From an uncultured Bacteroidales bacterium (GTDB lineage: Bacteria; Bacteroidota; Bacteroidia; Bacteroidales; Paludibacteraceae): a stretch of DNA of 36,812 nucleotides. The notes under the pieces are model-generated. The model was given only the letters and a program-made list of their open reading frames with translations. It made no database searches and was not told the DNA's origin. The DNA lies in contig CAMJJT010000022.1 in assembly GCA_946406195.1 (NCBI GenBank), forward strand, positions 1 to 36,812, in the 5' to 3' direction. Position numbers and translations under genes: made by a program. Positions 24,079-31,700 of the stretch are shown piece after piece; the first letter of the stretch is position 1, and each line of letters starts with the position of its first letter.

Positions 24079-24430
24079 GGATATTATCAGTATTTTAACA
24101 GCTCTTTTGACACTCATGGCAGGTATCGGAGTCTTCCTTGTAGCCTGCACAATGATGAGTAGCAACCTTGAGTCCGCGGCTTCGAGGCGGCTCAAACAAC
24201 TCTTCTCGCACACCGGCAACAACAAACTGGTTGGCGTCGGTATCGGAACGCTCGGAACAGCTGCTATTCAGTCCAGTGGAGCCGTAACGGTCATGGTCAT
24301 CGGTTTCGTGAACGTGGGAATCATGTCCCTCACGCAAGCCGGAACCGAGTATATCTCCCTTGCCCAGAACTCCGAACGTGTTGCCGACCACCTCATCAAT
24401 GTGGCGAAGACCATTCGGGATTTACAATAA
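24077..24430 (+). CDS. Internally deleted Na/Pi cotransporter (N-terminus joined to PhoU-like C-terminus)
   Basis: Residues 1-88 match the start of bacterial Na/Pi cotransporters (NptA/PhoU-fused type): LMAGIGVFLVACTMMSSNLE, then LVGVGIGTLGTAAIQSSGAVTVMVIGFVNVGIMSLTQA, including the QSS signature. Residues 89-117 (EYISLAQNSERVADHLINVAKTI) match the C-terminal helix of the PhoU-like domain. Full-length proteins have roughly 550 residues, so most of the gene is missing, yet the frame is intact. A transporter cannot work in this form. Any remaining role as a small membrane protein is speculation. No strong promoter is seen after the upstream terminator. Confidence 0.72.
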   Translation: MDIISILTALLTLMAGIGVFLVACTMMSSNLESAASRRLKQLFSHTGNNKLVGVGIGTLGTAAIQSSGAVTVMVIGFVNVGIMSLTQAGTEYISLAQNSERVADHLINVAKTIRDLQ

Positions 24431-24464
24431 ATAACATTTTAACCCTTTTAAAAAGTCAATCATT

Positions 24465-24896
24465 ATGAAAAAGTATTTTTCTGTAGTGCTTATGGCACTC
24501 TGCAGCCTGACGGCTTGCGCAAAAGAACAAGTGATCACTTTCGACCAAGTGCCGGAATCGGCAAAAGCCATCGTCGCAGCACATTTTGATGCTACCCAAA
24601 TCGCTTATGTCATCTTGGATAAAGGCCTGCTGGACGCAGACTACGACATCAAATTCAATGACGGTCGCTCCTTGGAGTTTAACAAGGCGGGCGAACTTAC
24701 CAAAGTGGATTGCAAGCAGACCGAAGTGCCTTCTGCACTCATTCCAGAGCTGGTACGTCAGTATGTGAAAGCCAATTTCCCCAACGCTTTCATTACTGAG
24801 TGGGGCAAAGATGACCGCAGGTGGAAAGCCGAACTTAACTCTGGCCTTGACCTCGAGTTTAACAGCAAATATGAGTTTGTTCGCATAGACGACTAA
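24465..24896 (+). CDS. PepSY-like periplasmic protein
   Basis: The 143-residue protein has a signal peptide ending near SLTACAKE (possible lipoprotein). Two copies of a PepSY-like/BLIP-fold unit follow: DQVPESAKAIVAAHFDATQIAYV and SALIPELVRQYVKANFPNAFITEW, each followed by a strand pair with DLEF/SLEF. This is the DUF2874 (PepSY-like) family common in Bacteroidetes. Such proteins are thought to act as periplasmic inhibitors or binding proteins. It is intact, unlike its two neighbours. Confidence 0.8.
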   Translation: MKKYFSVVLMALCSLTACAKEQVITFDQVPESAKAIVAAHFDATQIAYVILDKGLLDADYDIKFNDGRSLEFNKAGELTKVDCKQTEVPSALIPELVRQYVKANFPNAFITEWGKDDRRWKAELNSGLDLEFNSKYEFVRIDD

Positions 24897-24928
24897 GTGG
24901 ATTTTGCCATAGTTTTTCGCCCAAATAC

Positions 24929-24959
24929 TTGCATGTTTCCGAAAAAAGTTGTAATTTTG
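24929..24959 (+). promoter_or_regulatory. Promoter of the truncated FMN reductase and AraC gene
   Basis: TTG (24929-24931) and TAATTTTG (24952-24959) with a 20-bp spacer. The start codon at 24983 follows 23 bases later. Confidence 0.78.
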
Positions 24960-24982
24960 CACTCGCAAATATTTCTAAAATC

Positions 24983-25114
24983 ATGAGAGCAATCTTTATC
25001 AATGGTTCTCCGCGCAAGAACAAAAATACCGCGCAGATGTTGGAAGCCGCCATGAAAGGCGCACAGGAAGCCCACGACCTCGGCAAACGTCTCGTTGAGA
25101 AAGCAAAACAATAA
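24983..25114 (+). CDS. Internally deleted NADPH-dependent FMN reductase/flavodoxin-like gene
   Basis: The 43-residue frame reads MRAIFINGSPRKNKNTAQML, then EAAMKGAQEA, joined directly to HDLGKRLVEKAKQ. The first 30 residues are the FMN-binding start of this family (GSPRKNKNT). The last 13 match its C-terminal helix (Y/HDLGKRLVEKAK). About 150-190 central residues are missing and the frame is preserved. It keeps a full promoter and ends 2 bp before the AraC gene. It may now serve mainly as a leader for that gene. A start 54 bases upstream lies on the promoter and is rejected. Confidence 0.75.
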   Translation: MRAIFINGSPRKNKNTAQMLEAAMKGAQEAHDLGKRLVEKAKQ

Positions 25115-25116
25115 GC

Positions 25117-25926
25117 ATGCAACCCATTGAGTTTGCCGACATATTATCCACGGACATGCAACTCGCGCACACGGGTTATCTGACGCACGCTTTGTGCTTG
25201 GAAGGAACGGCGACGCTGCTTTTCAACGGTGCGTCGTTCCCTCTGCAGCGCGGGGATTGTGTCATTATGCAGCGAAGCGAGAACGCGCAGATAGCCGATG
25301 CAAGTCCTGATTTTCAGACCATTACCGTTTATGTCACACCGGAGTTTATTCAGATGGCGTTGCCGCTCAGTAACTACGGCACACGCGGACATATGATGCT
25401 CTTCAACGACCCGGTGATGCACCTCAACGCGCGGCAGGCTAAGCGATGCAAAGAGAATATGGAGTACGTGCGTACGCGTTGCGCGGAGAAAGAGCATCGT
25501 TTTTATCTCGACCTGACGCTCAATGCCGTGCAAGCGATGATCATTGATTTCTTTGATTTTCATGCGGAGATTTACGCCGAGTCGAACGATCTTACCCACC
25601 AGAACGCGCACCTCATGAACCGCTTCCTCGATATGTTAGAGCGCGGCGATTACCGCACACACCGCGACATCGCGTACTATGCCGACCAGCTGTGCGTCAC
25701 ACCCAAATATCTCTCCGAGACCTGTAAGTCTATCAGCGGTTCCGGAGCCGCTTATTGGATCAACCGCTACACCTCGGTTGAGATAGCCCGTCTTCTCCGC
25801 GACCGTTCTCTGACTTTAACCGACATCGCGTACCGTTTCGATTTCTCCTCCACCGCTCACCTCAGCCGTTACATCCGCCAAAACCTCGGCATCTCTGCGT
25901 CCGAGATTCGGGGAGGAGAGAAATGA
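25117..25926 (+). CDS. AraC family transcriptional regulator
   Basis: The 269-residue protein has an N-terminal cupin-like sensor region (LEGTATLLFNGASFPLQRGDCVIM) and a C-terminal AraC DNA-binding domain (about 165-265): the first HTH reads DIAYYADQLCVTPKYLSETCKSISG, the second DIAYRFDFSSTAHLSRYIRQNLGISASEIR. The ligand is unknown. It follows the truncated FMN reductase by two bases, so it is probably expressed from that promoter. In intact loci the reductase may be its target, which is inference. Confidence 0.9.
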   Translation: MQPIEFADILSTDMQLAHTGYLTHALCLEGTATLLFNGASFPLQRGDCVIMQRSENAQIADASPDFQTITVYVTPEFIQMALPLSNYGTRGHMMLFNDPVMHLNARQAKRCKENMEYVRTRCAEKEHRFYLDLTLNAVQAMIIDFFDFHAEIYAESNDLTHQNAHLMNRFLDMLERGDYRTHRDIAYYADQLCVTPKYLSETCKSISGSGAAYWINRYTSVEIARLLRDRSLTLTDIAYRFDFSSTAHLSRYIRQNLGISASEIRGGEK

Positions 25927-26008
25927 TCGTGTCCTTGTGGCTAAGACGTAATAAAAAAGTTTCCGATTATTAAGATTTGGACGTAAAACTAACATCCCTC
26001 TAACCTCT

Positions 26009-26057
26009 GCGCAAGGTCAGCGCAAGGTCTGCTATTTGGAACGATCTTGGAACGATG
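26009..26057. repeat. Two 11-bp tandem duplications in the gap 25927-26242
   Basis: GCGCAAGGTCA and GCGCAAGGTCT (26009-26030), then TTGGAACGATC and TTGGAACGATG (26036-26057). The 316-bp gap separates two convergent genes. I see nothing else in it. Confidence 0.7.
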
Positions 26058-26242
26058 TTGAAAGGTATATGATTATTAAGAATAAGGTATTGAACACATA
26101 TCAATATAATAGCGGTCAATCAGTCACTCTCACGCCACTCTCGCGACACTACTACTTTTCGATATCCATGCCCCTCTATATATAGTCACAAAAGAGGCGA
26201 AATCTATCACTTCTTTTGCAATTTTTTGCCATATAAAAGGCT

Positions 26243-27085
26243 TCAGTCGTAAAAAGTAGTATCAGAATATGTGATAGTATGGTCAAAGTCACTTTCAAAA
26301 TATATGTGGGACAACAGATGATACTGCCCTTCTTTATTAACTTTGTAAACATATTCCCCCCACGCATATGCGCCACAATAAATGGTATTTCTAATCTGCT
26401 TATTTTCGGAATCAAATTCAGAGTCTGAATCAAGCCAGAAAGAGCTGAATCCGTCATCTGCTCTTTTTTGAACAAGTCTCGAATCCGTCATGTCGTATAT
26501 ATCATAGCAAGGGCTACCATGAGGACCTCCTACATATGAACCAATAATCAGTTCCTCTTCTCCGTCAAAATCAGCATCATAGAATTGATATTCTGCATAA
26601 GGTAGCAGTGAATTATCGGAAATAGTATCTATTGTTGTATTGTAGCGGAAAATGTATGCATCACCATTTTTATATCCAGCAAAAGGCTTACTACTCACAA
26701 TATTGGTTATATTTATACTCATAAAATACGATGAAAAACATCCACATGTATTATCCCAAGTTGTATAACAATATTCTTTGCCTGTATTAAGGGAGTGAAA
26801 GTAGAGATACACACCATTTTCGTGAGCGTCCCAACCATATTCTGGAAAGTAAGAAGGATAAAAGATACCATTTACCTCAAAATCATTGATGATAGTATCG
26901 AAACGAAAATACACACTGGTGTAGTTGGCACTATCTTTAAGCGGATTCCTTTGTTTCAACTCATGTACCCACGAGGCATTGGAAGATACTTTATATGGTT
27001 TTGTCGTGTCTATTTGCTTCGTACATGAGGAAGCAAATAGGATGATTGCCAATAAGGTGAATAATAGATTTTTTCTTAACTTCAT
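26243..27085 (-). CDS. Lipoprotein with an FG-GAP-like motif, unknown
   Basis: The 280-residue protein has a lipoprotein signal (LLAIILFASSCTK, Cys about 21). The body is beta-rich and acidic, with YDADFDGEEELIIGSYVGG, which resembles the calcium-binding DxDxDG loop of FG-GAP/VCBS repeats. No enzyme motif is seen. Codon use is distinctly A/T-rich compared with the operons on both sides. It starts 4 bp after the stop of the next gene, so the two form an operon. Confidence 0.7.
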   Translation of the reverse strand: MKLRKNLLFTLLAIILFASSCTKQIDTTKPYKVSSNASWVHELKQRNPLKDSANYTSVYFRFDTIINDFEVNGIFYPSYFPEYGWDAHENGVYLYFHSLNTGKEYCYTTWDNTCGCFSSYFMSINITNIVSSKPFAGYKNGDAYIFRYNTTIDTISDNSLLPYAEYQFYDADFDGEEELIIGSYVGGPHGSPCYDIYDMTDSRLVQKRADDGFSSFWLDSDSEFDSENKQIRNTIYCGAYAWGEYVYKVNKEGQYHLLSHIYFESDFDHTITYSDTTFYD

Positions 27086-27089
27086 GATT

Positions 27090-28982
27090 TTATTTCTCTA
27101 TTATTTTTATTGAGTTAATAACTGTATCTATGACATCTTTATTGTCGTTGTACCACTCGGGAGTCATTCCAAAGAGTAAAGAGATATATAAATCTTCATT
27201 CTTAATTTTCTTATGCTCAGGTTTATAACCCTTTATTATAGTCCTCCTATGTTGTTTTGTATATACACCATTTATATATTGATACCCATCATTGTTATAT
27301 ATCTCTTCATCATAAATTGGTTCTTGATATGTACTATATCCATTATCTTTGATTATCTGGTATGCAATATATTTATATTCTTTGCCATCACAAAATCCCA
27401 ATGCTTCAATCTTTATAGCATCACAGCCAACAACTTTGCATTTATCGGAAGATGTTTCAATAATGCTATCGATTGGATAGACAAAATCAGTTATTGATTC
27501 TTTAGGTTGTGATATAATAGAAATTCCGGCCTCCATATTATTCATTATGAATAGGGATTGCACATTAGAGGAATATATTTGTCTATAACAACTTGGAATT
27601 GTAATCGATATATCTGTTGTCGTCGTATATGAAGTAAATTTTTCATGGGTAAATATAGCACCTATATCATCTTTCTTTACTTTTCTATATTTCTGTATGC
27701 TATGTGAACTCTTATATATGTTATTTTGTAACGTACCTAATTTTACCTTTAAAGATTTTACTATACTATCATAGACCTCTTTATTTAAACCATATCCATT
27801 ACAACTTATTAGAATATTTCCATTTCCATAATTTGGGAAAGGAGAAAGCGAAATAGGTGAAGGAGTAAGTGTACAAATACAATTACCTATCAAACGACCA
27901 TTTGATAGAGAGTATTGATCATAAGCAAACCAGACTAATGTATCGGATTTAATTTTGTATTTAATGGAAAAACCATCCTGCTTAAGTTTATCTGCTTTGT
28001 TTTCTACAAATGGGAGTATAGTTTGAACACCAAAATCAATATCAATATTATTACCGTTATAATCATAATAAGAACAATCTATTTCATGTCTATAACTGCT
28101 TCCATATATGTCATGTTTTTTAGATTCATGACGGCATTCATTGATATATTCCGGTATATTAATAAGGTATTTAACGAATGCTTTAGGTATCCCATCTTGA
28201 TAAGCGCATACACTTTCTGTCCGTGCATCATTCATCGTCCAAACATTAGATTTTTCTTTGTTGATGCGATGATAATCAATTGGGATATAAACAATCAGAA
28301 ATACTGCTATTATAGCAATTACTACTCCGATTACCTTTAATATCCATATTGCTTCTTTCTTACGTTTTTCGTCTTCTAAGTGTTGTTGTCTGAGCTTCTC
28401 TTGACGTAATTGTTCTAATTCTATCTTCTCTTGAGTTTCTTTCTTTTCAATTTCATGTTTTACGATAAATATCATATCTTCAACACGATCTTTGGCATTA
28501 TATAATTGTTGGCATAAATCATTACACCAATCAAAATCTGAAGAATTAGCAGTGGGCTTGAATATTGCCAATAGATAAGAATAAATAAGTTCTGCCGGAT
28601 ATTGACACTCTAAATCTTTTGTTGTCCTCTCAACTAACTCTAACACATCTAGGGGTTGATTTGCATTTGTATCTTTGGCTTTCTGGTATAGTATAGTTGC
28701 ACATTTAACACGCTCGGCATCATATGGTTCCACATAATTATCAGGAGAAGTCTGTTTTTGGATTTCTCGCAATAAAAGAGATGTTCCCATATCTATTTTA
28801 TCTTCTGTTCTATTTTCATTTGCTTTAGGGCTACGATGCTTGTCTTTTCGATAGCCAAGAACAATGAGAATAACACCCACAGCAATCCAAAACAAAGGAC
28901 CAATTGGGCTATGTCCTCCAAGAAGCGTACCAATAAATGCTAACACACCTAATGGTGTAATAATGTACCCTGCGATTTTCAT
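27090..28982 (-). CDS. Large membrane protein with coiled coil, unknown
   Basis: The 630-residue protein has two N-terminal membrane helices (about 3-23 and 29-44) and a cytoplasmic helical region. A charged coiled coil rich in Glu/Lys/Gln follows at 174-211, then a third membrane helix (212-233) and a roughly 400-residue extracytoplasmic domain with two similar-looking halves (a strand-rich DYNGNNIDIDFGVQ region and a TTTTDISITIPSCYRQIYS region). I do not recognise the family. It is A/T-rich and cotranscribed with the downstream lipoprotein. No clear -7 element is visible in front of it. Confidence 0.7.
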   Translation of the reverse strand: MKIAGYIITPLGVLAFIGTLLGGHSPIGPLFWIAVGVILIVLGYRKDKHRSPKANENRTEDKIDMGTSLLLREIQKQTSPDNYVEPYDAERVKCATILYQKAKDTNANQPLDVLELVERTTKDLECQYPAELIYSYLLAIFKPTANSSDFDWCNDLCQQLYNAKDRVEDMIFIVKHEIEKKETQEKIELEQLRQEKLRQQHLEDEKRKKEAIWILKVIGVVIAIIAVFLIVYIPIDYHRINKEKSNVWTMNDARTESVCAYQDGIPKAFVKYLINIPEYINECRHESKKHDIYGSSYRHEIDCSYYDYNGNNIDIDFGVQTILPFVENKADKLKQDGFSIKYKIKSDTLVWFAYDQYSLSNGRLIGNCICTLTPSPISLSPFPNYGNGNILISCNGYGLNKEVYDSIVKSLKVKLGTLQNNIYKSSHSIQKYRKVKKDDIGAIFTHEKFTSYTTTTDISITIPSCYRQIYSSNVQSLFIMNNMEAGISIISQPKESITDFVYPIDSIIETSSDKCKVVGCDAIKIEALGFCDGKEYKYIAYQIIKDNGYSTYQEPIYDEEIYNNDGYQYINGVYTKQHRRTIIKGYKPEHKKIKNEDLYISLLFGMTPEWYNDNKDVIDTVINSIKIIEK

Positions 28983-29049
28983 TGTATTTTTTATGATTTT
29001 ACAAGTATTTTATTACTATTTCGGAACTAAAAATTTTTACGAAAATATA

Positions 29050-29081
29050 TTTGCATAATTCAAAAATTTAGTGTATATTTG
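29050..29081 (+). promoter_or_regulatory. Promoter of a short transcript
   Basis: TTTG (29050-29053) and TATATTTG (29074-29081) with a 20-bp spacer. It points away from the membrane-protein operon into 29088-29745, where only a small ORF, a decayed extension and a hairpin are seen. Confidence 0.7.
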
Positions 29082-29110
29082 TGGCTGTTACAGAAATTTC
29101 TGATGGTAAT

Positions 29111-29251
29111 ATGGAATCTATCAAATGTAACAAAAATATTAATAATTTAATTCATTTAATTATGGAACAATTTATAAAAGATTTAATGAGTAAATTGTCA
29201 GATTTCGTAGTTATTTGGCAATTTTTTAGATTAGTATTTAGATACTTATGA
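29111..29251 (+). CDS. Small ORF (46 residues) with decayed in-frame extension to 29380
   Basis: The frame reads MESIKCNKNINNLIHLIMEQ, then FIKDLMSKLSDFVVIWQFFRLVFRYL and TGA. The C-terminal half is hydrophobic. After two TGA codons close together, the same frame continues open to 29380, including DNVIVDDDIKYSKHFSREAYYDDCGD, which looks like real coding sequence. It may be a longer gene with recent stops or a chance frame. The promoter just upstream supports transcription. The family is unknown. Confidence 0.4.
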   Translation: MESIKCNKNINNLIHLIMEQFIKDLMSKLSDFVVIWQFFRLVFRYL

Positions 29252-29467
29252 TTTTGACAATTGAATTACTATTGTTTATTTATTAATGATACAATTGATA
29301 ATGTTATTGTTGATGATGATATTAAATATTCTAAGCATTTTAGTAGAGAGGCCTATTATGATGACTGTGGTGATATATAAGATTTGTGATTGTTTGCTAA
29401 TGTTCCTCTCTGATGCGGTGTCATTTGATTTTGGACACTGCTTTTTTATCTCAAAGCTCTTAAAAAA

Positions 29468-29543
29468 GTGTGGGCAATCTGTTTATATCAGGACATTCGG
29501 GCTTGGACTCCCATCACTTCCAATATACGCAGAATGCCCACAC
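29468..29543 (+). ncRNA. Long hairpin, candidate structured RNA or element end
   Basis: GTGTGGGCA (468-476) pairs with TGCCCACAC (535-543). After one A-A mismatch, TCTG (478-481) pairs with CAGA (530-533), and TATAT/ATATA can pair further in. The 76-nt structure lies about 390 bases downstream of the promoter at 29050. The rest of 29381-29745 shows nothing I can name. The strand is uncertain. Confidence 0.4.
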
Positions 29544-29745
29544 AGATACGTGCGAACATTCGCTATATTTAGGAAAGTGATTACAATGGTCCAAGATTGA
29601 ATGTCTCCTCAATAAAGCAAATGCTTATTTATGTATGTTGTTTGTCTGTTGTTTTATGCCATAGGCAGATTTTTGTTTGTTACTATGTTTGTTTTCTCCT
29701 TTCCCGGAGTGCTCGGAAGCACCGTCGCGGAGAAGGACGGTTATT

Positions 29746-30256
29746 TTATGCTTTCACAAATTCTACTTCCGTTGTTAATTGGCGAATACCTCCCAGTTTG
29801 AGTTCGGGTGTATTGATGCGGATGTCGCAATCGATCACAAACACATTGCCGTTGGCGGACTTGATTACATTCTCATCGTGCAAGTCGCTCAAATAAATCT
29901 CAGGCGTTGTATAAGTCCAATTTTGCCCACTGCTCTATACGGTTTGCCTGCGTCTCTGCGCATTCGCGTTCTCTTTGGAAACTGCCTTCCGGCGCAGAGA
30001 GGCTACTTGGGTCAATACCTGCTCCCGCGAGTAAGGATGCAATGACATGATTGCTACCTCCCGCTGCGCAGCCATGCTGTTCGAGCGGTGAAAATCGTTG
30101 ATAAACAAGCCGCCCTGAGATGCACGCTTACGATCATTCGGAACAAAGTGGAGATTAGAATAGTTCTGCATATTCCTCTAATTGTTTAAGCCCGTGAGCA
30201 TCGAACCCTTGGGCAATGATAGTATCTATATATTTCCAAAAATCGTTATTGGTCAT
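29746..30256 (-). pseudogene. Decayed mobile-element kinase-like gene
   Basis: Pieces of one protein appear in two frames. MTNNDFWKYIDTIIAQGFDA, then HGLKQLEEYAELF, starts at 30256. After a frame change come NYSNLHFVPNDRKRASQGGLF and onward. An in-frame TAG follows RRRQTV, then the frame continues TPEIYLSDLHDENVIKS and VFVIDCDIRINTPELKLGG to the stop at 29746. The DLHDEN and IDCD motifs resemble the catalytic and metal loops of polyvalent kinases from Bacteroidetes mobile elements. Just before the TAG another frame reads IEQWAK, suggesting a further deletion. The promoter is intact. Confidence 0.6.
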
Positions 30257-30280
30257 AAACGTCTTTGCAACTTTCGGCTG

Positions 30281-30312
30281 CAAAGTTACTAAAAATATTT
30301 GAAATATACAAG
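30281..30312 (-). promoter_or_regulatory. Promoter of the decayed kinase gene
   Basis: On the minus strand TAACTTTG (30281-30288) and CTTG (30309-30312) with a 20-bp spacer. Confidence 0.7.
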
Positions 30313-30649
30313 GATTTTAGCAGGAAAATGCAAATTCATTTGTATTTTGTGCTGAAAAGCCTTGTTATTTGCACAATTGTGCGAACGTAATTTCGAGGTG
30401 GGACGGCTGTGCCGTGTCGGTGCCCTCGACGTTACAACAAATATTTAACTTTTTTGAAACCACCAAATTTTATGGCATTTTTTCGGTTACAATCACAAAA
30501 ATTTCCATTTTTCATGCTGTTTTGGGTATTTCTTCTCTCGGTCATCGGTCGGTCGTGTGTCGGTAGAGAAATGGACTAAAAAATGCTTTTTCTGCGAATT
30601 GTGTAAAAAATGCCGTAAATTTTGTAAGGGATAATTCAAGAAAAAGCAG

Positions 30650-30657
30650 TAATTTTG
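30650..30657 (+). promoter_or_regulatory. -7 element of the flavodoxin gene
   Basis: TAATTTTG matches TAnnTTTG 23 bases before the start codon. No -33 is seen at the standard distance. Apart from this and the opposing promoter at 30281-30312, the stretch 30257-30680 holds nothing recognisable. Confidence 0.6.
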
Positions 30658-30680
30658 CACCGCAATTCAAAATGATGGTT

Positions 30681-31307
30681 ATGAAAAAGATTTTATTCAC
30701 CTTGCTTGCTGCACTTGCATTAACAGGCTGCAACGCACAAAACAAAAATGAACAAATGACAAATCACAAATGTTTGGTAGTATTCTTCTCCCATGCCGGA
30801 GAGAACTACTCGGTGGGAAACATCCAAGTGGGCAACACCAAAATCGTGGCGGACTACATCAGCGAACTGACCGGAGCCGATCAGTTTGAGATCGTGACGC
30901 ACAAATACGATGGAATGGCTTATACGCCGCTGACCGAATTGGCACAAGAGGAAGCCCGCAATGACGAGCGTCCGGCTTTTGAAGGACAGCTTTCTTCTTT
31001 GAGCGGTAGCGGTCTTTCTTCTTTGAGCGAAGCGCTCTCTAATTACGACATCATCTTCATCGGCGGACCGATCTGGTGGGGCACTTACCCGCAAGTGATG
31101 TTCACGTTCTTCAACACGTACAACCTGAACGGCAAGACCATTTATCCGTTCACGACCCACGAAGGAAGCGGTCTCGGCAATGTGTTGAGCGACATCCGCA
31201 AAGCGTACCCGAATGCCGACGTGAAGCCCGGTTTCAGCATCTACGGCCACGAGGTGCGCACGAACAAAGCAAAAGTAGAGAAATGGATTAGTGCCCTTAA
31301 TATTTGA
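30681..31307 (+). CDS. Flavodoxin-like lipoprotein
   Basis: The 208-residue protein starts at the third Met of the frame (MKKILFTLLAALALTGCNAQ), which gives a clean lipobox (LTGC). The flavodoxin fold follows: LVVFFSHAGENYSVG (phosphate loop), DIIFIGGPIWWGTYPQ (flavin loop) and FTTHEGSGLGNVLSDIRKA. It should bind FMN at the envelope and take part in electron transfer. A heptad array follows the signal peptide, encoding NKNEQMTNHK. A 24-bp duplication lies at 30990-31037. Confidence 0.85.
   Translation: MKKILFTLLAALALTGCNAQNKNEQMTNHKCLVVFFSHAGENYSVGNIQVGNTKIVADYISELTGADQFEIVTHKYDGMAYTPLTELAQEEARNDERPAFEGQLSSLSGSGLSSLSEALSNYDIIFIGGPIWWGTYPQVMFTFFNTYNLNGKTIYPFTTHEGSGLGNVLSDIRKAYPNADVKPGFSIYGHEVRTNKAKVEKWISALNI
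30736..30771 (+). repeat. Heptad element after the flavodoxin signal peptide
   Basis: Units are CACAAAA, CAAAAAT, a single extra G, AACAAAT, GACAAAT and CACAAAT: five heptads with one 1-bp slip. It encodes AQNKNEQMTNHK, the linker between lipidated Cys and the fold. Confidence 0.65.
30990..31037 (+). repeat. In-frame 24-bp tandem duplication
   Basis: CTTTCTTCTTTGAGCG occurs at 30990-31005 and 31014-31029, 24 bp apart, giving LSSLSGSG then LSSLSEAL. It is an eight-residue insertion before the DIIFIGG strand. Confidence 0.75.
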
Positions 31308-31359
31308 CTGAACTTTCCCACATGATCTTTGAGATAAGAAAAAAACATTTTTGATTTTA

Positions 31360-31477
31360 TTAGTCCAAAACAACCTAAAACACCCCCCAAAAATCCAAAA
31401 AGAAAATGTATAAGTCAACAATTATCAAAAATTATGAAAAATTAGTTTTTGGAACATTTTGGGACGTTTTGGACTAA
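31360..31477. repeat. 118-bp inverted-repeat segment
   Basis: TTAGTCCAAAAC (31360-31371) and GTTTTGGACTAA (31466-31477) are perfect inverted copies. The right side is built of 10-bp units GGAACATTTT, GGGACGTTTT, GGACTAAAAG. No ORF lies between. It may be a small non-autonomous element or a repeat array. Confidence 0.5.
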
Positions 31478-31524
31478 AAGAAAAAATCAGAGGAATTGCG
31501 AATTGTTTTTTAGGTTTATGTCCG

Positions 31525-31640
31525 CAGGCGTTTGTACTCCGTAAGGAGTGTGAATTAGGGCGATAGGCAGAGCGGGGAACTTGCTCACCGGGCGGCATAG
31601 CGCACTAAGGCACAAAAGCCCAAGGGGCTACAAACGACTG
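31525..31640 (+). ncRNA. Candidate structured RNA, unassigned
   Basis: CAG-g-CGTTTGTA (525-536) pairs with TACAAACG-a-CTG (629-640), an 11-bp closing stem with one mismatch. Inside are CTCC-GTAA-GGAG (537-548), a long-range GTG/TTAG with CTAA/CAC stem (550-558 with 605-613), and AGCCC-AAG-GGGCT (617-629, competing for one base pair). That is a four-way junction layout. GC content is well above the flanks, and no ORF explains it. It matches no riboswitch or ncRNA class I can name. The other strand would fold similarly. Confidence 0.5.
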
Positions 31641-31700
31641 AGGGGTTTTTAATGTTTTTGTCTAAAATCAACAACTGGGAAACTTAAATATTTGATAATT

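Noticed and set aside
29286..29600. Plus-strand 104-codon frame
   Set aside because: It crosses the 76-nt hairpin and has no family pattern. Another frame of the same DNA (29111-29380) looks more like coding sequence.
31525..31640. Known riboswitch, tmRNA or HEARO/omega RNA
   Set aside because: I could not place the conserved boxes of cobalamin, TPP, SAM or THF riboswitches or tmRNA, and no IscB/TnpB gene is nearby. It is left as unassigned.
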